Source of the DNA: an uncultured Acidobacteriia bacterium
Lineage (GTDB): Bacteria; Acidobacteriota; Terriglobia; Bryobacterales; Bryobacteraceae
NCBI GenBank assembly: GCA_903851195.1
Contig: CAINNJ010000033.1
Coordinates: 1-64,000, forward strand
DNA length: 64,000 nucleotides
Direction: 5' to 3'
The notes under the pieces are model-generated. The model was not told where the DNA came from. It did no database searches and saw only the letters and a program-made list of their open reading frames with translations. Made by a program: the position numbers and the translations under genes. Position 1 is the stretch's first letter. The number at the start of each line of letters is the position of its first letter. Of this stretch, positions 52,127 through 61,529 are shown piece after piece.

Positions 52127-53470
52127 TCAGTTCCGCCGAACTGTCAGACTTCCCCGGTCCGTGGTCAGAGAGATCCTCGGACCGCCGCCGCCCACCCGTC
52201 CCTTCAGCGTGGCCCCGCGCCCGTCGGTCTGGCCCTCGATCGGCGCCCCGAACTCATTCTGCGCCTCGCCCTGATTGGTTCGCCCGTCCAGTTCGAACGC
52301 CGATTTCTCCGGCGCCGTCAGTGTCACATCCCCGTTCTTCGACCGGATTTCCATCTTCGGCAGCGGCGTCTTCGTCTGCGTCACCTGCACATCGCCGCGG
52401 TCCAGCGTGATCTCCAGCGAGTTCGTCACGTCCGTAACCTGCACGTCCCGTGTCCCCGTCTGGAACCGCACCGGTCCCACCACGTTGTTGATCTTCATCT
52501 CGCTCAGATCGAGCGTGACGCTCCCGGGAATCTGCTCCACGCGGAAATCGCTCCTCGCCGAGCTGAAGTGAAGCGGCTTCGCCAGTTCGCGGAACTCCAG
52601 CGTGCCGGAGTATTCCCCGTTGATCGTCACCTGTCCGTCGACCTTTTCGATCTGCACTTCTCCGCCGCGCCCCTGCAGATCGAGCGATCCCTTCACCGAC
52701 GTCGCCCGAACCAGCCCCGTCCGCGAAGACTCGATCTTCACGTCCTTGCCGATATTGTTCAGCCGCACATCCCCGTGCCCGCTGGTCACATCCACTGACC
52801 CGCTGATGTCTTCCACCGTCAGATCGCCGTTGCGCCCCCGCGCCTCCACGTTCATCCCGGCCGGCAACGTAATGTCGAGATCCGTGCTGATACTCAGCAT
52901 CCGCCCGGTATGGGGCTCCTCCGCGTGCACAATCAGCAGATCGCCCTGCCGTTCCACCCGCACCTGACTCTGTTCGTTCCCCCGGTCCGCCTCGTTGCGA
53001 TTAAACGCCCGCACCGTCTTGCGGCCCGACACCTTCACCTCGCCCGTGTCCTCGCCCTTCAACGATAGATTCCCGTGGATGTTGTCGAGCACCACCCGCG
53101 TCACGCCCTGCGCCGGACTGACCGCATTCACGTCGTACTCGTAATCGGTGCCCAGGATATTGATCCCGCCCGCGTTCAAACGGCCCAACTGGAACCCGCC
53201 CCGGTTATTACTGCCCCACGCCACGAACAGCAGCAGGATAATCCAGAACCACGCTCCGCCCCCGGCGAGCGGCCGGGGCGGAATCGCGGCGCCGCGACCC
53301 GCGTGATACAGCACTTCCACCAGCCCGATCACGCCCATCAGAATCAGCAGCACCGGCCAGTAGTTGGAAAACAGCGACCACAGCGGCAGGTCGTGCCCGA
53401 GATTGTTCAGCAGAAAGACGACCCCGATGACCACAAGGATCAGGGGCCCCGTAATGGAACGCGGCCTCAT
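52127..53470 (-). CDS. Membrane protein with LiaF-like hairpin and DUF4097 beta-solenoid
   Basis: This 447-residue protein has an N-terminal pair of helices with GPLILVVIGVVFLLNN and NYWPVLLILMGVIGLVEVL, then a third helix (about 72-88). It continues with a long DUF4097/adhesin-like beta-helix (about 100-440) of short repeats such as GDLTVEDISGSVDVTSGHGD. It is likely exposed to the periplasm. Last gene of a five-gene ECF-sigma operon; its ATG overlaps the stop of the small gene (ATGA). Confidence 0.88.
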   Translation of the reverse strand: MRPRSITGPLILVVIGVVFLLNNLGHDLPLWSLFSNYWPVLLILMGVIGLVEVLYHAGRGAAIPPRPLAGGGAWFWIILLLFVAWGSNNRGGFQLGRLNAGGINILGTDYEYDVNAVSPAQGVTRVVLDNIHGNLSLKGEDTGEVKVSGRKTVRAFNRNEADRGNEQSQVRVERQGDLLIVHAEEPHTGRMLSISTDLDITLPAGMNVEARGRNGDLTVEDISGSVDVTSGHGDVRLNNIGKDVKIESSRTGLVRATSVKGSLDLQGRGGEVQIEKVDGQVTINGEYSGTLEFRELAKPLHFSSARSDFRVEQIPGSVTLDLSEMKINNVVGPVRFQTGTRDVQVTDVTNSLEITLDRGDVQVTQTKTPLPKMEIRSKNGDVTLTAPEKSAFELDGRTNQGEAQNEFGAPIEGQTDGRGATLKGRVGGGGPRISLTTDRGSLTVRRN

Positions 53471-53697
53471 TGACTCACCCCGGGAGGAACGCCAGGAGGA
53501 GGAGGCGGCGCCACGAAATCGTCACGTCGCCGCCGGCCTCCCAGCAGTTTCAACAGTCCGATCACAATCAGCAATACCGGCCACGTCTGGTGAAATCCGA
53601 ACTGTGAAAACCGGTCGATCAGGAATAAGACGCCTACCGTGATCAGAATAATCGGACCCGTGATGGCGCGAATCAGTTGCTGGCTCTGGTCGTTCAT
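53467..53697 (-). CDS. Small LiaF/DUF5668-like membrane protein
   Basis: This is a 76-residue protein. It consists almost entirely of the two-helix module GPIILITVGVLFLIDR and TWPVLLIVIGLLKLL, followed by a Pro-rich tail. The same module occurs in both neighbouring genes. ATGA overlaps on both sides make translation coupled. Confidence 0.85.
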   Translation of the reverse strand: MNDQSQQLIRAITGPIILITVGVLFLIDRFSQFGFHQTWPVLLIVIGLLKLLGGRRRRDDFVAPPPPPGVPPGVSQ

Positions 53698-54509
53698 TGC
53701 CGGCCTCCGTCGGTCTGGACGTTCGAAGCATGTTCGGAGGGATTCAGCCGCGTGTACAGCATATAAAGTCCCAGCCCGATCAGCCCCAGCGGCCAGTAGC
53801 GCTGAAACTGTTCCATATTGATGATCTCGGTGGTATCCAGCAGCAGAATAAAGCCCACGCCGATCAGCAGGATGGCCCCGATCGGAAACCGGCTGTTGTG
53901 GTGCCGCACCTCGAACAGACTCGAGAACTCTTCCACCACGATTCCGTACCGCCGCTTCCTCGCCGTGTGATACGCCTCGAACGCCTGGTAAATGACCCAG
54001 ATCCCGATCATGATCCCCAGAAACGCCGCCATGCTGCCGCCCCGGGAATTGCTCGCCAGGCTGACCAGCAGGCCGAAAATTACCGCGTGGATCAGGCCCT
54101 TGGCATACTGCCCGTTATAAATCGCGCCCACGCCGGGAAAGAAACCCAGAATCAGCGCAAGCACCGGATGCACGGCGGAATTCGGCATCGCTCCGGCCGG
54201 CGCCGCGCTCGGGGCGACGGGAGCCGAATACGGCGAACTCTCGAAACTGCTGCTGGCTGGAGCGGCGGAAGTGGTATACGGCGCAGAAGCGTAAAGCGAA
54301 GACCCATACCCCGTGGCCGGCCTCGGCGTCTCTCCCGCCGGGGACGTCCCGGGCGTGAAAGGCAGCGGCGGCGGCGCGGCCGCGGCCGGCAAATGCTCCG
54401 CGCAATAGATCGAGCCAAGCGCCGGGCGCTGGCACTCCGCGCACATCGGCTTCCCGCACTCACGGCAAAATGCCGACGCGGCTACCTCGGGATGGTTGGC
54501 GCAATTCAT
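53694..54509 (-). CDS. B-box zinc-finger and multi-helix envelope protein
   Basis: This is a 271-residue protein. An N-terminal B-box-like zinc finger (residues 3-40) has the Cys/His pattern CANHPEVAASAFCRECGKPM and CAEH. A Pro/Ser/Ala linker is followed by TM2-like helices (HPVLALILGFFPGVGAIYNG) and a C-terminal LiaF-like module (GAILLIGVGFILLLD and YWPLGLIGLGLYMLY). The ATG overlaps the anti-sigma stop. The zinc finger at the start is common in acidobacterial membrane proteins. Confidence 0.88.
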   Translation of the reverse strand: MNCANHPEVAASAFCRECGKPMCAECQRPALGSIYCAEHLPAAAAPPPLPFTPGTSPAGETPRPATGYGSSLYASAPYTTSAAPASSSFESSPYSAPVAPSAAPAGAMPNSAVHPVLALILGFFPGVGAIYNGQYAKGLIHAVIFGLLVSLASNSRGGSMAAFLGIMIGIWVIYQAFEAYHTARKRRYGIVVEEFSSLFEVRHHNSRFPIGAILLIGVGFILLLDTTEIINMEQFQRYWPLGLIGLGLYMLYTRLNPSEHASNVQTDGGRQ

Positions 54510-55147
54510 GGACGTTTCTCCTGTTCGGCGGTTCCTGGCGCATCCAGCTTCTTGCCGTTCGCCTTTGCGTCCGCCGCCGCTTCCTCTGCTTCGTTCTGCT
54601 GTTGCTTCCAGTCGTTGATCTGGTTTCGGATCTCGTAAACCAGACGCATGCTTTCGTAACTCTTCATCGTGCGGTCCCAGATCCGGTGGGTCCTGTCGTC
54701 GAGCGACGTCCACAGCCGCACCGGATCCAGATCCGCCGGCGTCAGCCTCGTCTTCGGACCGCCCGCGCACCGGCTCAGCATCGTGATCGACATCAGGGTC
54801 AGCATCGCCCCCATCACGAATCGCGGCCGCAGCACCGGGCCAAAGAACCGGTTGATCGCGCCCCGGATCCCCTTCGCCCGCAGCTTGAACTCCCAGCCCG
54901 AATTCGTGGCATGCAGGATATTCGTCAGCAGCGCGGGCGGCGGTTCCACGTCCGCCACGATTTCGAAAAAACCTACCGCCCCCTGCGCATCCGCCGCGAA
55001 CGCCGCGCAGGCCGGACACGAACCGAGGTGCTGTTCAAACGCAGCCCGATCCTCCGCTCTCCCGGGAGAGCTCAACTCGCCATCGATGTGATCGGCGAGG
55101 AGGATTTCGAACTGTTCACAGCTCAACATGTTCTTCTTTCCGCTCAA
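54506..55147 (-). CDS. Anti-sigma factor with zf-HC2 motif
   Basis: This is a 213-residue protein. The N-terminal zinc motif HLGSCPAC (H-x3-C-x2-C) follows CEQFEILLADHIDGEL, one membrane helix lies near 110-128 (FVMGAMLTLMSITML), and a Gln/Ala-rich tail follows. It sits 11 bases after the sigma gene and would hold it inactive at the membrane. ATGs at residues 1 and 7 are both possible. Confidence 0.9.
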   Translation of the reverse strand: MSGKKNMLSCEQFEILLADHIDGELSSPGRAEDRAAFEQHLGSCPACAAFAADAQGAVGFFEIVADVEPPPALLTNILHATNSGWEFKLRAKGIRGAINRFFGPVLRPRFVMGAMLTLMSITMLSRCAGGPKTRLTPADLDPVRLWTSLDDRTHRIWDRTMKSYESMRLVYEIRNQINDWKQQQNEAEEAAADAKANGKKLDAPGTAEQEKRP

Positions 55148-55158
55148 CGTCCCAAAAC

Positions 55159-55851
55159 CTAACGCCCCGACCCAGGCCCCGACGAAGCATGATTCGACGC
55201 CGCGTGGCCCATCTTAAACCGCAACAGCCGCCCCAGCTCCGCGCGCCCGCGATTCAGCCGGGATTTCACCGTGCCCTCGGGAATTCCCAGCACCTGCGCG
55301 ATCTCCCGGTACTCCATCTCCTGCAAGTCCCGCAGAATGATGGTCTCCCGCAACTCCGGCGAGAGCTTCGCGAGCGCGCCCTGCAACAACTCACTGGCCT
55401 CCCGCCCCGCCAAAGCGGCGTCCGGCCGGCTGATCGACACGAAACCTTCTTCCACCCGCGGCAACTGCTCCTCAATCGAGTCGGTCACCCGCTCGTTCCG
55501 CGTCCGCCGGTAATGATCGATCAGCAGGTTCCGGGTCAGCCTGGTCAGCCACGTCGCAAACGAGCCTTCCGTCGAACGGAAGCCGCCCAGCGCGCGGAAA
55601 ACCCGCAGAAACACTTCCTGGCTGAGATCCTGCGCTTCGGAATCCTTGCCCGTGAACCGGTAACAAAGTCCGTACACACGCCGGGCATGCTGACGCACCA
55701 GCGCTTCCCATGCGGCGTCGTCGCCGCTCAGGCACCTCTCTACCAGTGTGCTGTCGAGATCCAAATTGTTCCCGTTGCCGCTATTCGTGACGCTGCCCGG
55801 CCACACGGCTCCCGTGAGCCCCCAAATCGCCGATGCCGCTCCTGCTGCCAT
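55159..55851 (-). CDS. ECF sigma factor (RpoE type)
   Basis: This is a 230-residue sigma-70 family factor. Region 2 has ARRVYGLCYRFTGKDSEAQD and LSQEVFLRVFRALGGF; region 4 has LSPELRETIILRDLQEMEYR and a HTH with EIAQVLGIPEGTVKSRLNRG. It heads the envelope operon with its anti-sigma and probably autoregulates it. The N-terminal 25 residues are variable, so the start is not certain. Confidence 0.95.
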   Translation of the reverse strand: MAAGAASAIWGLTGAVWPGSVTNSGNGNNLDLDSTLVERCLSGDDAAWEALVRQHARRVYGLCYRFTGKDSEAQDLSQEVFLRVFRALGGFRSTEGSFATWLTRLTRNLLIDHYRRTRNERVTDSIEEQLPRVEEGFVSISRPDAALAGREASELLQGALAKLSPELRETIILRDLQEMEYREIAQVLGIPEGTVKSRLNRGRAELGRLLRFKMGHAASNHASSGPGSGR

Positions 55852-55990
55852 ATTCGTCCTATACCGGACGGCAGAGTCAAGTCCTGCCGTGAAAACCTTT
55901 CGTAACTAGGAACGAGGCAATATCATCATAGGTTCATTTTTTCCGAAATCGTGTTTGGTAGTCTGAACAGTCGGACCGGATTTTTTCTTT

Positions 55991-57046
55991 TTGACAGCGC
56001 CCCCTAACCAGCATCGTAAGAAAATCGTCGTCGCCACCCTGATCGTGGCCGCCGCCGCCGTCTGGGCCTTTCTCTACGGGACGCGCGAAAAAGCCTTCAA
56101 CTGGAGCGTCTTCGCCTCCTCGGTCCGCAATCTCGACGCCGGCTGGCTCGGCCTCGCCGTCCTCAGCTCGTACTCCACCTACGTCGTCCGGGCGCTCCGC
56201 TGGGCCGTGCTTCTCCGCCCCCTCCGCCCGCGGCCTTCCCTGGTCGGCCTCTTTTCCGCCACGGTCGTCGGCTTTTCCGCCGTCACCGCGCTCGGCCGCG
56301 CCGCCGAAATGGTCCGGCCCTATCTGATCGCCCATAAAGAGAACGTTCCGTTCTCCTCGCAGGTCGCCGCCTGGATCGTCGAACGCCTCTACGACGTCCT
56401 GATCGCCCTTGCCGTCTTCGGTTTTGCCCTCAGTCACCTCCGCCAGTCCGGCGTCGTCCTCGGGCCCACGCTTTCCTGGGCCCTCGAAGTGGGCGGCGTG
56501 GTCATCGGAGCCGGATCCGGCGGCTGTCTCGCCATCCTGCTCGCCATGCGGTTCTGGAGCGAAAACATCCAGCGCGGCATCCTCCGCGCCCTCGGCTTCC
56601 TCGCCGCCCACCACTTCGCCAAAGTGGAACGCGTCGTCGCCAACTTCCTCAACGGCGTGCAATGCACAAAGAGTCAGTCGGCCACCCTCCGGCTGATTGC
56701 ATACACCTTGCTGGAGTGGCTGCTGATCGCCGCCTGTTATGCTTGCGTTCTGAGGGCTTTTGGAAGCGCCGTGCGGTTTTCCCCCATCGACGTACTCATC
56801 CTGATGGGCTTCGTCACGTTTGGCTCCCTCGTCCAGCTCCCCGGCGTCGGTGGCGGCGCCCAGGTCACCGCCGTGCTGGTCCTGACCGAAGTCTTCGCCG
56901 TTCCCATCGAAGTGGCGACCGGCCTCAGTCTCCTGCTCTGGCTTATCTCCTTCATGGCGATTCTGCCGGTCGGCGCCCTGTTCGCCGTCCGCGAAGGCCT
57001 CACCTGGGCCCGCATCCGCGAAGCCGAAAGCGGCACCCTCGCATGA
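55991..57046 (+). CDS. Flippase-like membrane protein (UPF0104 / MprF-like transmembrane domain)
   Basis: This 351-residue protein has about eight membrane helices. LPG_synthase_TM features are the AVLSSYSTYVVRALRWAVLL and PSLVGLFSATVVGFSAVTALG segments near the N-terminus, the LPGVGGGAQVTAVLV motif, and WLISFMAILPVGALFAVREG at the end. Such proteins move lipids across the membrane. The start is probably the TTG at 55991; no ATG is better. The end overlaps nrdR (ATGA). Confidence 0.9.
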   Translation: MTAPPNQHRKKIVVATLIVAAAAVWAFLYGTREKAFNWSVFASSVRNLDAGWLGLAVLSSYSTYVVRALRWAVLLRPLRPRPSLVGLFSATVVGFSAVTALGRAAEMVRPYLIAHKENVPFSSQVAAWIVERLYDVLIALAVFGFALSHLRQSGVVLGPTLSWALEVGGVVIGAGSGGCLAILLAMRFWSENIQRGILRALGFLAAHHFAKVERVVANFLNGVQCTKSQSATLRLIAYTLLEWLLIAACYACVLRAFGSAVRFSPIDVLILMGFVTFGSLVQLPGVGGGAQVTAVLVLTEVFAVPIEVATGLSLLLWLISFMAILPVGALFAVREGLTWARIREAESGTLA

Positions 57047-57513
57047 CCTGCCCCTTCTGCGGCCACATGGAAGACCGCGTCATCGATTCCCGCGAGAGCA
57101 AAGAGGGCGATTCCATCCGCCGCCGCCGCCAGTGCCTCGCCTGCGAAAAGCGCTTCACCACCTACGAGCGCATCGACGAAGTCCCCTACATGGTCATTAA
57201 GAAGGATGGCCGGCGCGAAAAGTTCGACCGCCAGAAAGTGCTCGGCGGCCTCCTCAAAGCCTGCGAAAAACGCCCCATCAGCATGGTGAAACTCTCCGAT
57301 CTCGTCAACCTGGTGGAAGCCCGCGTCACCGACTCCCCCGACCGCGAAATCACCACCATCGAAATCGGCGAGTACCTGATGGACCACCTGCGCGCGCTCG
57401 ACAAAATCGCCTACGTGCGCTTCGCCTCCGTCTATCGCGACTTTCAGGACGAACAGCAGTTCCTCAATGAACTGCGCACGCTCACGCGTCCGCTGCCCGG
57501 CGGAGGGAACTGA
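57043..57513 (+). CDS. nrdR: Transcriptional repressor NrdR
   Basis: This is a 156-residue repressor of ribonucleotide reductase genes. The zinc ribbon is CPFCGHMEDRVIDSRES, with the second Cys pair in CLACEKRFTTYER. An ATP-cone domain follows (VIKKDGRREKFDRQKVLGGL). It senses ATP/dATP and binds NrdR boxes; none was found nearby and no nrd genes lie in the window. Overlaps the flippase-like gene by four bases. Confidence 0.97.
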   Translation: MTCPFCGHMEDRVIDSRESKEGDSIRRRRQCLACEKRFTTYERIDEVPYMVIKKDGRREKFDRQKVLGGLLKACEKRPISMVKLSDLVNLVEARVTDSPDREITTIEIGEYLMDHLRALDKIAYVRFASVYRDFQDEQQFLNELRTLTRPLPGGGN

Positions 57514-57516
57514 CGC

Positions 57517-57975
57517 ATGTCACCGGTGATCGCAGTGAATCATCCCCCAGCCAACAACGACGTTACCCTCGAACGCCTCGAAGATCAGATCCGCTGGTAC
57601 GACAAAAAGAGCGCGTCCTGCCAGCGCTGGTTTAAGTGGCTGAAAGCCATTACCATGATCTCCGGCGTGTTTGTCCCCGTGTTTGCCGTCTCGGCGAAAG
57701 GCAAAAACCTCGCCGCGCTTCTCGGCATCATTATCGTGCTCGCCGAAGGCTTCCAGCAACTGAACCAGTTCCAGACCAATTGGACTTCCTACCGGTCCAC
57801 CTGCGAAGCCCTGAAGCATGAAAAATACCTCTTCCTGGCCCAGGCCGGCCCTTATGAAGCCGCCACCCGGCCCTCGGCCATTCTTGCCGAACGCATCGAA
57901 GGCCTGGTCTCCCAGGAACACGCGAAATGGGTCTCGGCCCGCCACGAACTGGAAAAGAAAGCGCCCGGCAAATAG
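57517..57975 (+). CDS. DUF4231 family membrane protein
   Basis: This is a 152-residue protein. It matches DUF4231: LERLEDQIRWYDKKSASCQR, two hydrophobic segments in the middle (about 40-76, ITMISGVFVPVFAV and LAALLGIIIVLAEG), and a charged helix with NWTSYRSTCEALKHEKYLFL. Members are small two-helix membrane proteins of unknown role, often near defence or signalling genes. It follows nrdR by 3 bases. Confidence 0.85.
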   Translation: MSPVIAVNHPPANNDVTLERLEDQIRWYDKKSASCQRWFKWLKAITMISGVFVPVFAVSAKGKNLAALLGIIIVLAEGFQQLNQFQTNWTSYRSTCEALKHEKYLFLAQAGPYEAATRPSAILAERIEGLVSQEHAKWVSARHELEKKAPGK

Positions 57976-57993
57976 CTTCAACCGGCGAATAGC

Positions 57994-59397
57994 CTACAGA
58001 TGACACTCGGTATGCACGGCCCGCACGGCCTTCTCCAGCCCGTCCCGCCGCACCACCACCGAAATCGTCAACTCGCTCGAACCCTGCGCGATCGCGATCA
58101 CGTTCACCTCTTCCCGTGAAATCGCCGTGAAGATCCGTCCCGCCAGCCCCGAAGCCCCGCGCATTCCCTCGCCCACCACCGCCAGCAAACCGACATTCCG
58201 GTTCACCTCGATACCCTTCACGTACCCGTGCGTCAGTTCCAGCGCCAGCGCCGTCTCGATCGCCTGACTCGCCCGCTCCAGCTCGTCGTTCCGCACCAGA
58301 AAGCAAAAGCTCTGCCGGTAACTGGAACTCGAAAGCGCCAGAATCTCCACGTTCACCCGGTCCAGCGCATCCAGCGCCCGCGCCATAATATGGACGCCGC
58401 TCACCGCCGAACTCGCCGGCTCCAGCGACACCAGGGCCACATTCCCCATCGACGTCACCGCGCGCGCCCCGGAATTCCCCGCGCCCAGCGCCGGCACAAT
58501 CCGCGTCCCCGGCTTCTCCGGCGCGAAACTGTTCTTGCTCCAGACCGGGATTCCCCGTTCCACCAGCGGAGCTAAGGTGCGCGGATGCAGCACTTTCGCC
58601 CCGGCATACGCCAGTTCCGCCGCCTCGCTGTACGTGATCTCGTCCAGAATCTTCGCGTCCGGCACCAGACGCGGATCCGCCGTCATAATCCCGTCCACGT
58701 CGGTCCAGATCCACAACTCCGCCGCGCCCAGCGCCGCCGCCAGAATCGACGCCGAAAAGTCCGACCCGCCCCGGCCCAGCGTCGTCGGCCGTCCGTCGGC
58801 CGTCGCCCCGTTAAACCCGGTCACAATCGGGATCTCCCCCGCTTCGAGCAGCGGCATCAGCCGCGCCGTCGCCTTTTCCCGCGTCGCGTCCATAATCGGA
58901 GACGCATTGTTGAACACCGCGTCCGTCACCACCGCGGTCGCCGCGTTCACTGCCGTCGCCCGAATGCCGCGGCTCAGCAGATGTTCGCTCACCAGCAGCG
59001 CGGAAAGCCGCTCGCCCACCGCAATCGCTTCGTCCACGGCGCGCGGCGGCCGGTGACCCAGCATCTGCATCCCGCTCACGATCCGCCGGAACTCCCCGAT
59101 CAGCTCGCTCACCTGCCGGCAAACCCGCTCCCGCTCTTCCGGCGCCACCAGATCGGCGGCAGCTTCCAGGTGCCGCTTCTCCAGCGTTTCCAGACCCCGG
59201 TCGATGCCCGCCTGATCGTCGGCTTCCGCGTGCCGCGTCGTATCGAGCAGCAGATCCGTGATCTTCGACATGGCCGAAACCACGGCGGTCACCGGCCGCC
59301 GCGCCGCTTCTTTCGCAATGAGGTCGCACGCAACTCTCATCCGCTCCGGGGAACCGACGCTGGTTCCCCCGAACTTCATCACAAGCAGGTCCTGCAA
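57994..59397 (-). CDS. lysC: Aspartate kinase
   Basis: This is a 467-residue enzyme of the Asp-family amino-acid pathway. It has the nucleotide site KFGGTSVGSPERM, FNGATADGRPTTLGRGGSDF, the aspartate-binding WTDVDGIMTADPR, and two C-terminal ACT regulatory domains (about 330-460) suited to feedback inhibition. Monofunctional. Seven bases upstream of it ends cmk on the same strand. Confidence 0.96.
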   Translation of the reverse strand: MQDLLVMKFGGTSVGSPERMRVACDLIAKEAARRPVTAVVSAMSKITDLLLDTTRHAEADDQAGIDRGLETLEKRHLEAAADLVAPEERERVCRQVSELIGEFRRIVSGMQMLGHRPPRAVDEAIAVGERLSALLVSEHLLSRGIRATAVNAATAVVTDAVFNNASPIMDATREKATARLMPLLEAGEIPIVTGFNGATADGRPTTLGRGGSDFSASILAAALGAAELWIWTDVDGIMTADPRLVPDAKILDEITYSEAAELAYAGAKVLHPRTLAPLVERGIPVWSKNSFAPEKPGTRIVPALGAGNSGARAVTSMGNVALVSLEPASSAVSGVHIMARALDALDRVNVEILALSSSSYRQSFCFLVRNDELERASQAIETALALELTHGYVKGIEVNRNVGLLAVVGEGMRGASGLAGRIFTAISREEVNVIAIAQGSSELTISVVVRRDGLEKAVRAVHTECHL

Positions 59398-59403
59398 AGT
59401 CTT

Positions 59404-60066
59404 TTAGTGTTCCTTCCCGTTCGAAATGCGCGCCCGCACAATGCGGAGGATCGCTTCTTCCACCTCTTCCGGCGTCAGCCCGGTCGAGTTCAGATAAGCC
59501 GCATCCGGAGCCTGCACCAGCGGCGATTCCACCCGGCTCCTGTCGCGCGCGTCCCGCTCCGCCAGTTCCGCCGACAATTGCCCGGCCGAAACTCCCGGTT
59601 GCTGTTCCGAACGCCGCCGGACGCGCTCCCCTTCATCCGCGTCCAGGTAGATCTTGACCCGCGCATTCGGGAATACCACCGTGCCGATGTCGCGCCCTTC
59701 CATGACGACGCTCTCGCGTTCCGCCAGCCGCCGCTGCTTCTCCACCAGCGCCGCCCGCACAGCCGCAACCGCCGCGACTTTCGACGCCGCCGCCGAAATC
59801 TCTGGCGTGCGAATCGCCTCCGTCACATCCTCGCCGTTCAGATGCACCCGGGCCTGCGCCAGCAGCCCGATCTCGGCCGCGACCGCGAGTTGCTCCAGCC
59901 GGAACGCATCGTCGGGACTCACGTTCTGACGCAGCGCCCACAACGCCACCGACCGGTACATCGCGCCCGTATCGATATAGGTGTATCCCAGCCGCTCCGC
60001 CAGCCGCCGGGCGATGGTGCTTTTGCCCGCGCCCGCGGGGCCGTCGATCGCGATCACATGTGCCAT
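59404..60066 (-). CDS. cmk: Cytidylate kinase
   Basis: This 220-residue kinase phosphorylates CMP/dCMP. Its P-loop is IDGPAGAGKSTIARRLA, followed by YIDTGAMYRSVALWAL, EGRDIGTVVFPNARVKIYLD and RDRSRVESPLVQAPDA. Typical length and complete motifs. Confidence 0.96.
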   Translation of the reverse strand: MAHVIAIDGPAGAGKSTIARRLAERLGYTYIDTGAMYRSVALWALRQNVSPDDAFRLEQLAVAAEIGLLAQARVHLNGEDVTEAIRTPEISAAASKVAAVAAVRAALVEKQRRLAERESVVMEGRDIGTVVFPNARVKIYLDADEGERVRRRSEQQPGVSAGQLSAELAERDARDRSRVESPLVQAPDAAYLNSTGLTPEEVEEAILRIVRARISNGKEH

Positions 60067-60082
60067 GAGGAATCGGCGCCGG

Positions 60083-61525
60083 TCAGGCCGTCAAATCTCC
60101 GCCTTGAATCGCTTCTCCCCGATTCACTTCGGGAGCGCGGGCCGACGTCGCCCGCCCAATCCCGCAGTAATCGAATCCCGCCGCGCGTGCCCTTGCCGGA
60201 TCGAACAGATTGCGCCCGTCCACCAGCACCGCCTTGTTCATCCGTTTCGCCAGATCCGCCAGATCCAGATCCGCGAACTGTGGCCATTCCGTCACCAGCA
60301 CCAGCGCGTCGGCGTGTTCCACCGCGGACTGCGCGTCGGCGCAATAGGAAATCCGCAGCGCCGGATTCTGCTCCCGGCACACCGACATCGCGATCGGGTC
60401 GAAGGCTCGCACCCGCACGCCCATGTTCAGCAGCCGCTCGGCAATCTGCAGACTCGGCGCATCGCGCAGATCGTCCGTATTCGGTTTGAACGCCAGACCC
60501 AGCAGCGCAACCGTGCGGCCTTTCAGAATGAAGAGTTTCTCCTGCAGCTTCTGGATCACGATCTGCCGCTGCATGCGGTTCACCGCCACGGTCGCCTCGA
60601 GCAGCCGGGCCTGATACCCGTACTCGCCTGCCGTGTGCAGCAGCGAACTGATGTCCTTGCCGAAACAACTGCCGCCCCACCCGATGCCCGCGTTGAGAAA
60701 TCCCCGGCCAATGCGCGCGTCGAGCCCGATGCCCTTCATTACTTCCGTCACATCCGCGCCCACCCGCTCGCAGATGTTGGCCACTTCATTCGCGAAACCG
60801 ATCTTCGTGGCCAGAAACGCATTCGCCGAATACTTGATCATCTCGGCGCTCGTCAGCGTCGTGGTCACCATCGACACCGGGTTCATCTGCAGAGGCCGCG
60901 GCGCGAACGAAGGATCCGGGAAATTCTGGTCCACCAGCGGCTGGTACAACCGGCGCATCGTATCGAGCGTCCGTTCATCTTCCGCGCCCACCACAATGCG
61001 GTCCGGATACAGCGAATCGTGAATCGCCGAACCCTCGCGCAGGAACTCGGGATTGCTCGCGACCCCGAAAGCGATCGTCTCCGTCTCCCCGTGCTGCGAT
61101 TCGGACAGTCCTTCCCGCACCAGCGTTCCGACCAGGTTGCCCGATCCCACCGGCACCGTGGATTTGTTCACGATGACCCGGAACCGGCTGGAATCCATCG
61201 CGGCGCCGATCCCCCGCGCGGCGGATTCCAGATAAATCAGGTTCGATTCGCCCGACGGCAGCGGCGGCGTTCCCACCGCTATGAAAATCACATCGCTGGC
61301 ACGTACGGAATCCGCCATTTCCGTCTGAAAATCGATGCCGCCCCGTTCCGCGGCGAGCCGGATCAGCTCCACCAGCCCCGGTTCGTAAATGGGCGTTTGC
61401 CCGGACCGAAGCTTTTCAATCTTGCTGGAATCCGTGTCCACACAGGTGACGCGATGCCCGAGAAATGCTAAACAGGCGCCCGTAACGGTGCCGACATACC
61501 CTGTGCCAATAACGGTAATTCTCAT
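60083..61525 (-). CDS. ugd: UDP-glucose 6-dehydrogenase family
   Basis: This 480-residue nucleotide-sugar dehydrogenase has the Rossmann start ITVIGTGYVGTVTGACLAFL. The catalytic Cys lies in GIGWGGSCFGKDI, and KYSANAFLATKIGFANEVA is also present. The C-terminal NAD-binding domain has LGLAFKPNTDDLRDAPS. It makes UDP-glucuronate for surface polysaccharide. Length is slightly above average because of a C-terminal extension of about 20 residues. Confidence 0.94.
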   Translation of the reverse strand: MRITVIGTGYVGTVTGACLAFLGHRVTCVDTDSSKIEKLRSGQTPIYEPGLVELIRLAAERGGIDFQTEMADSVRASDVIFIAVGTPPLPSGESNLIYLESAARGIGAAMDSSRFRVIVNKSTVPVGSGNLVGTLVREGLSESQHGETETIAFGVASNPEFLREGSAIHDSLYPDRIVVGAEDERTLDTMRRLYQPLVDQNFPDPSFAPRPLQMNPVSMVTTTLTSAEMIKYSANAFLATKIGFANEVANICERVGADVTEVMKGIGLDARIGRGFLNAGIGWGGSCFGKDISSLLHTAGEYGYQARLLEATVAVNRMQRQIVIQKLQEKLFILKGRTVALLGLAFKPNTDDLRDAPSLQIAERLLNMGVRVRAFDPIAMSVCREQNPALRISYCADAQSAVEHADALVLVTEWPQFADLDLADLAKRMNKAVLVDGRNLFDPARARAAGFDYCGIGRATSARAPEVNRGEAIQGGDLTA

Positions 61526-61529
61526 GTCT

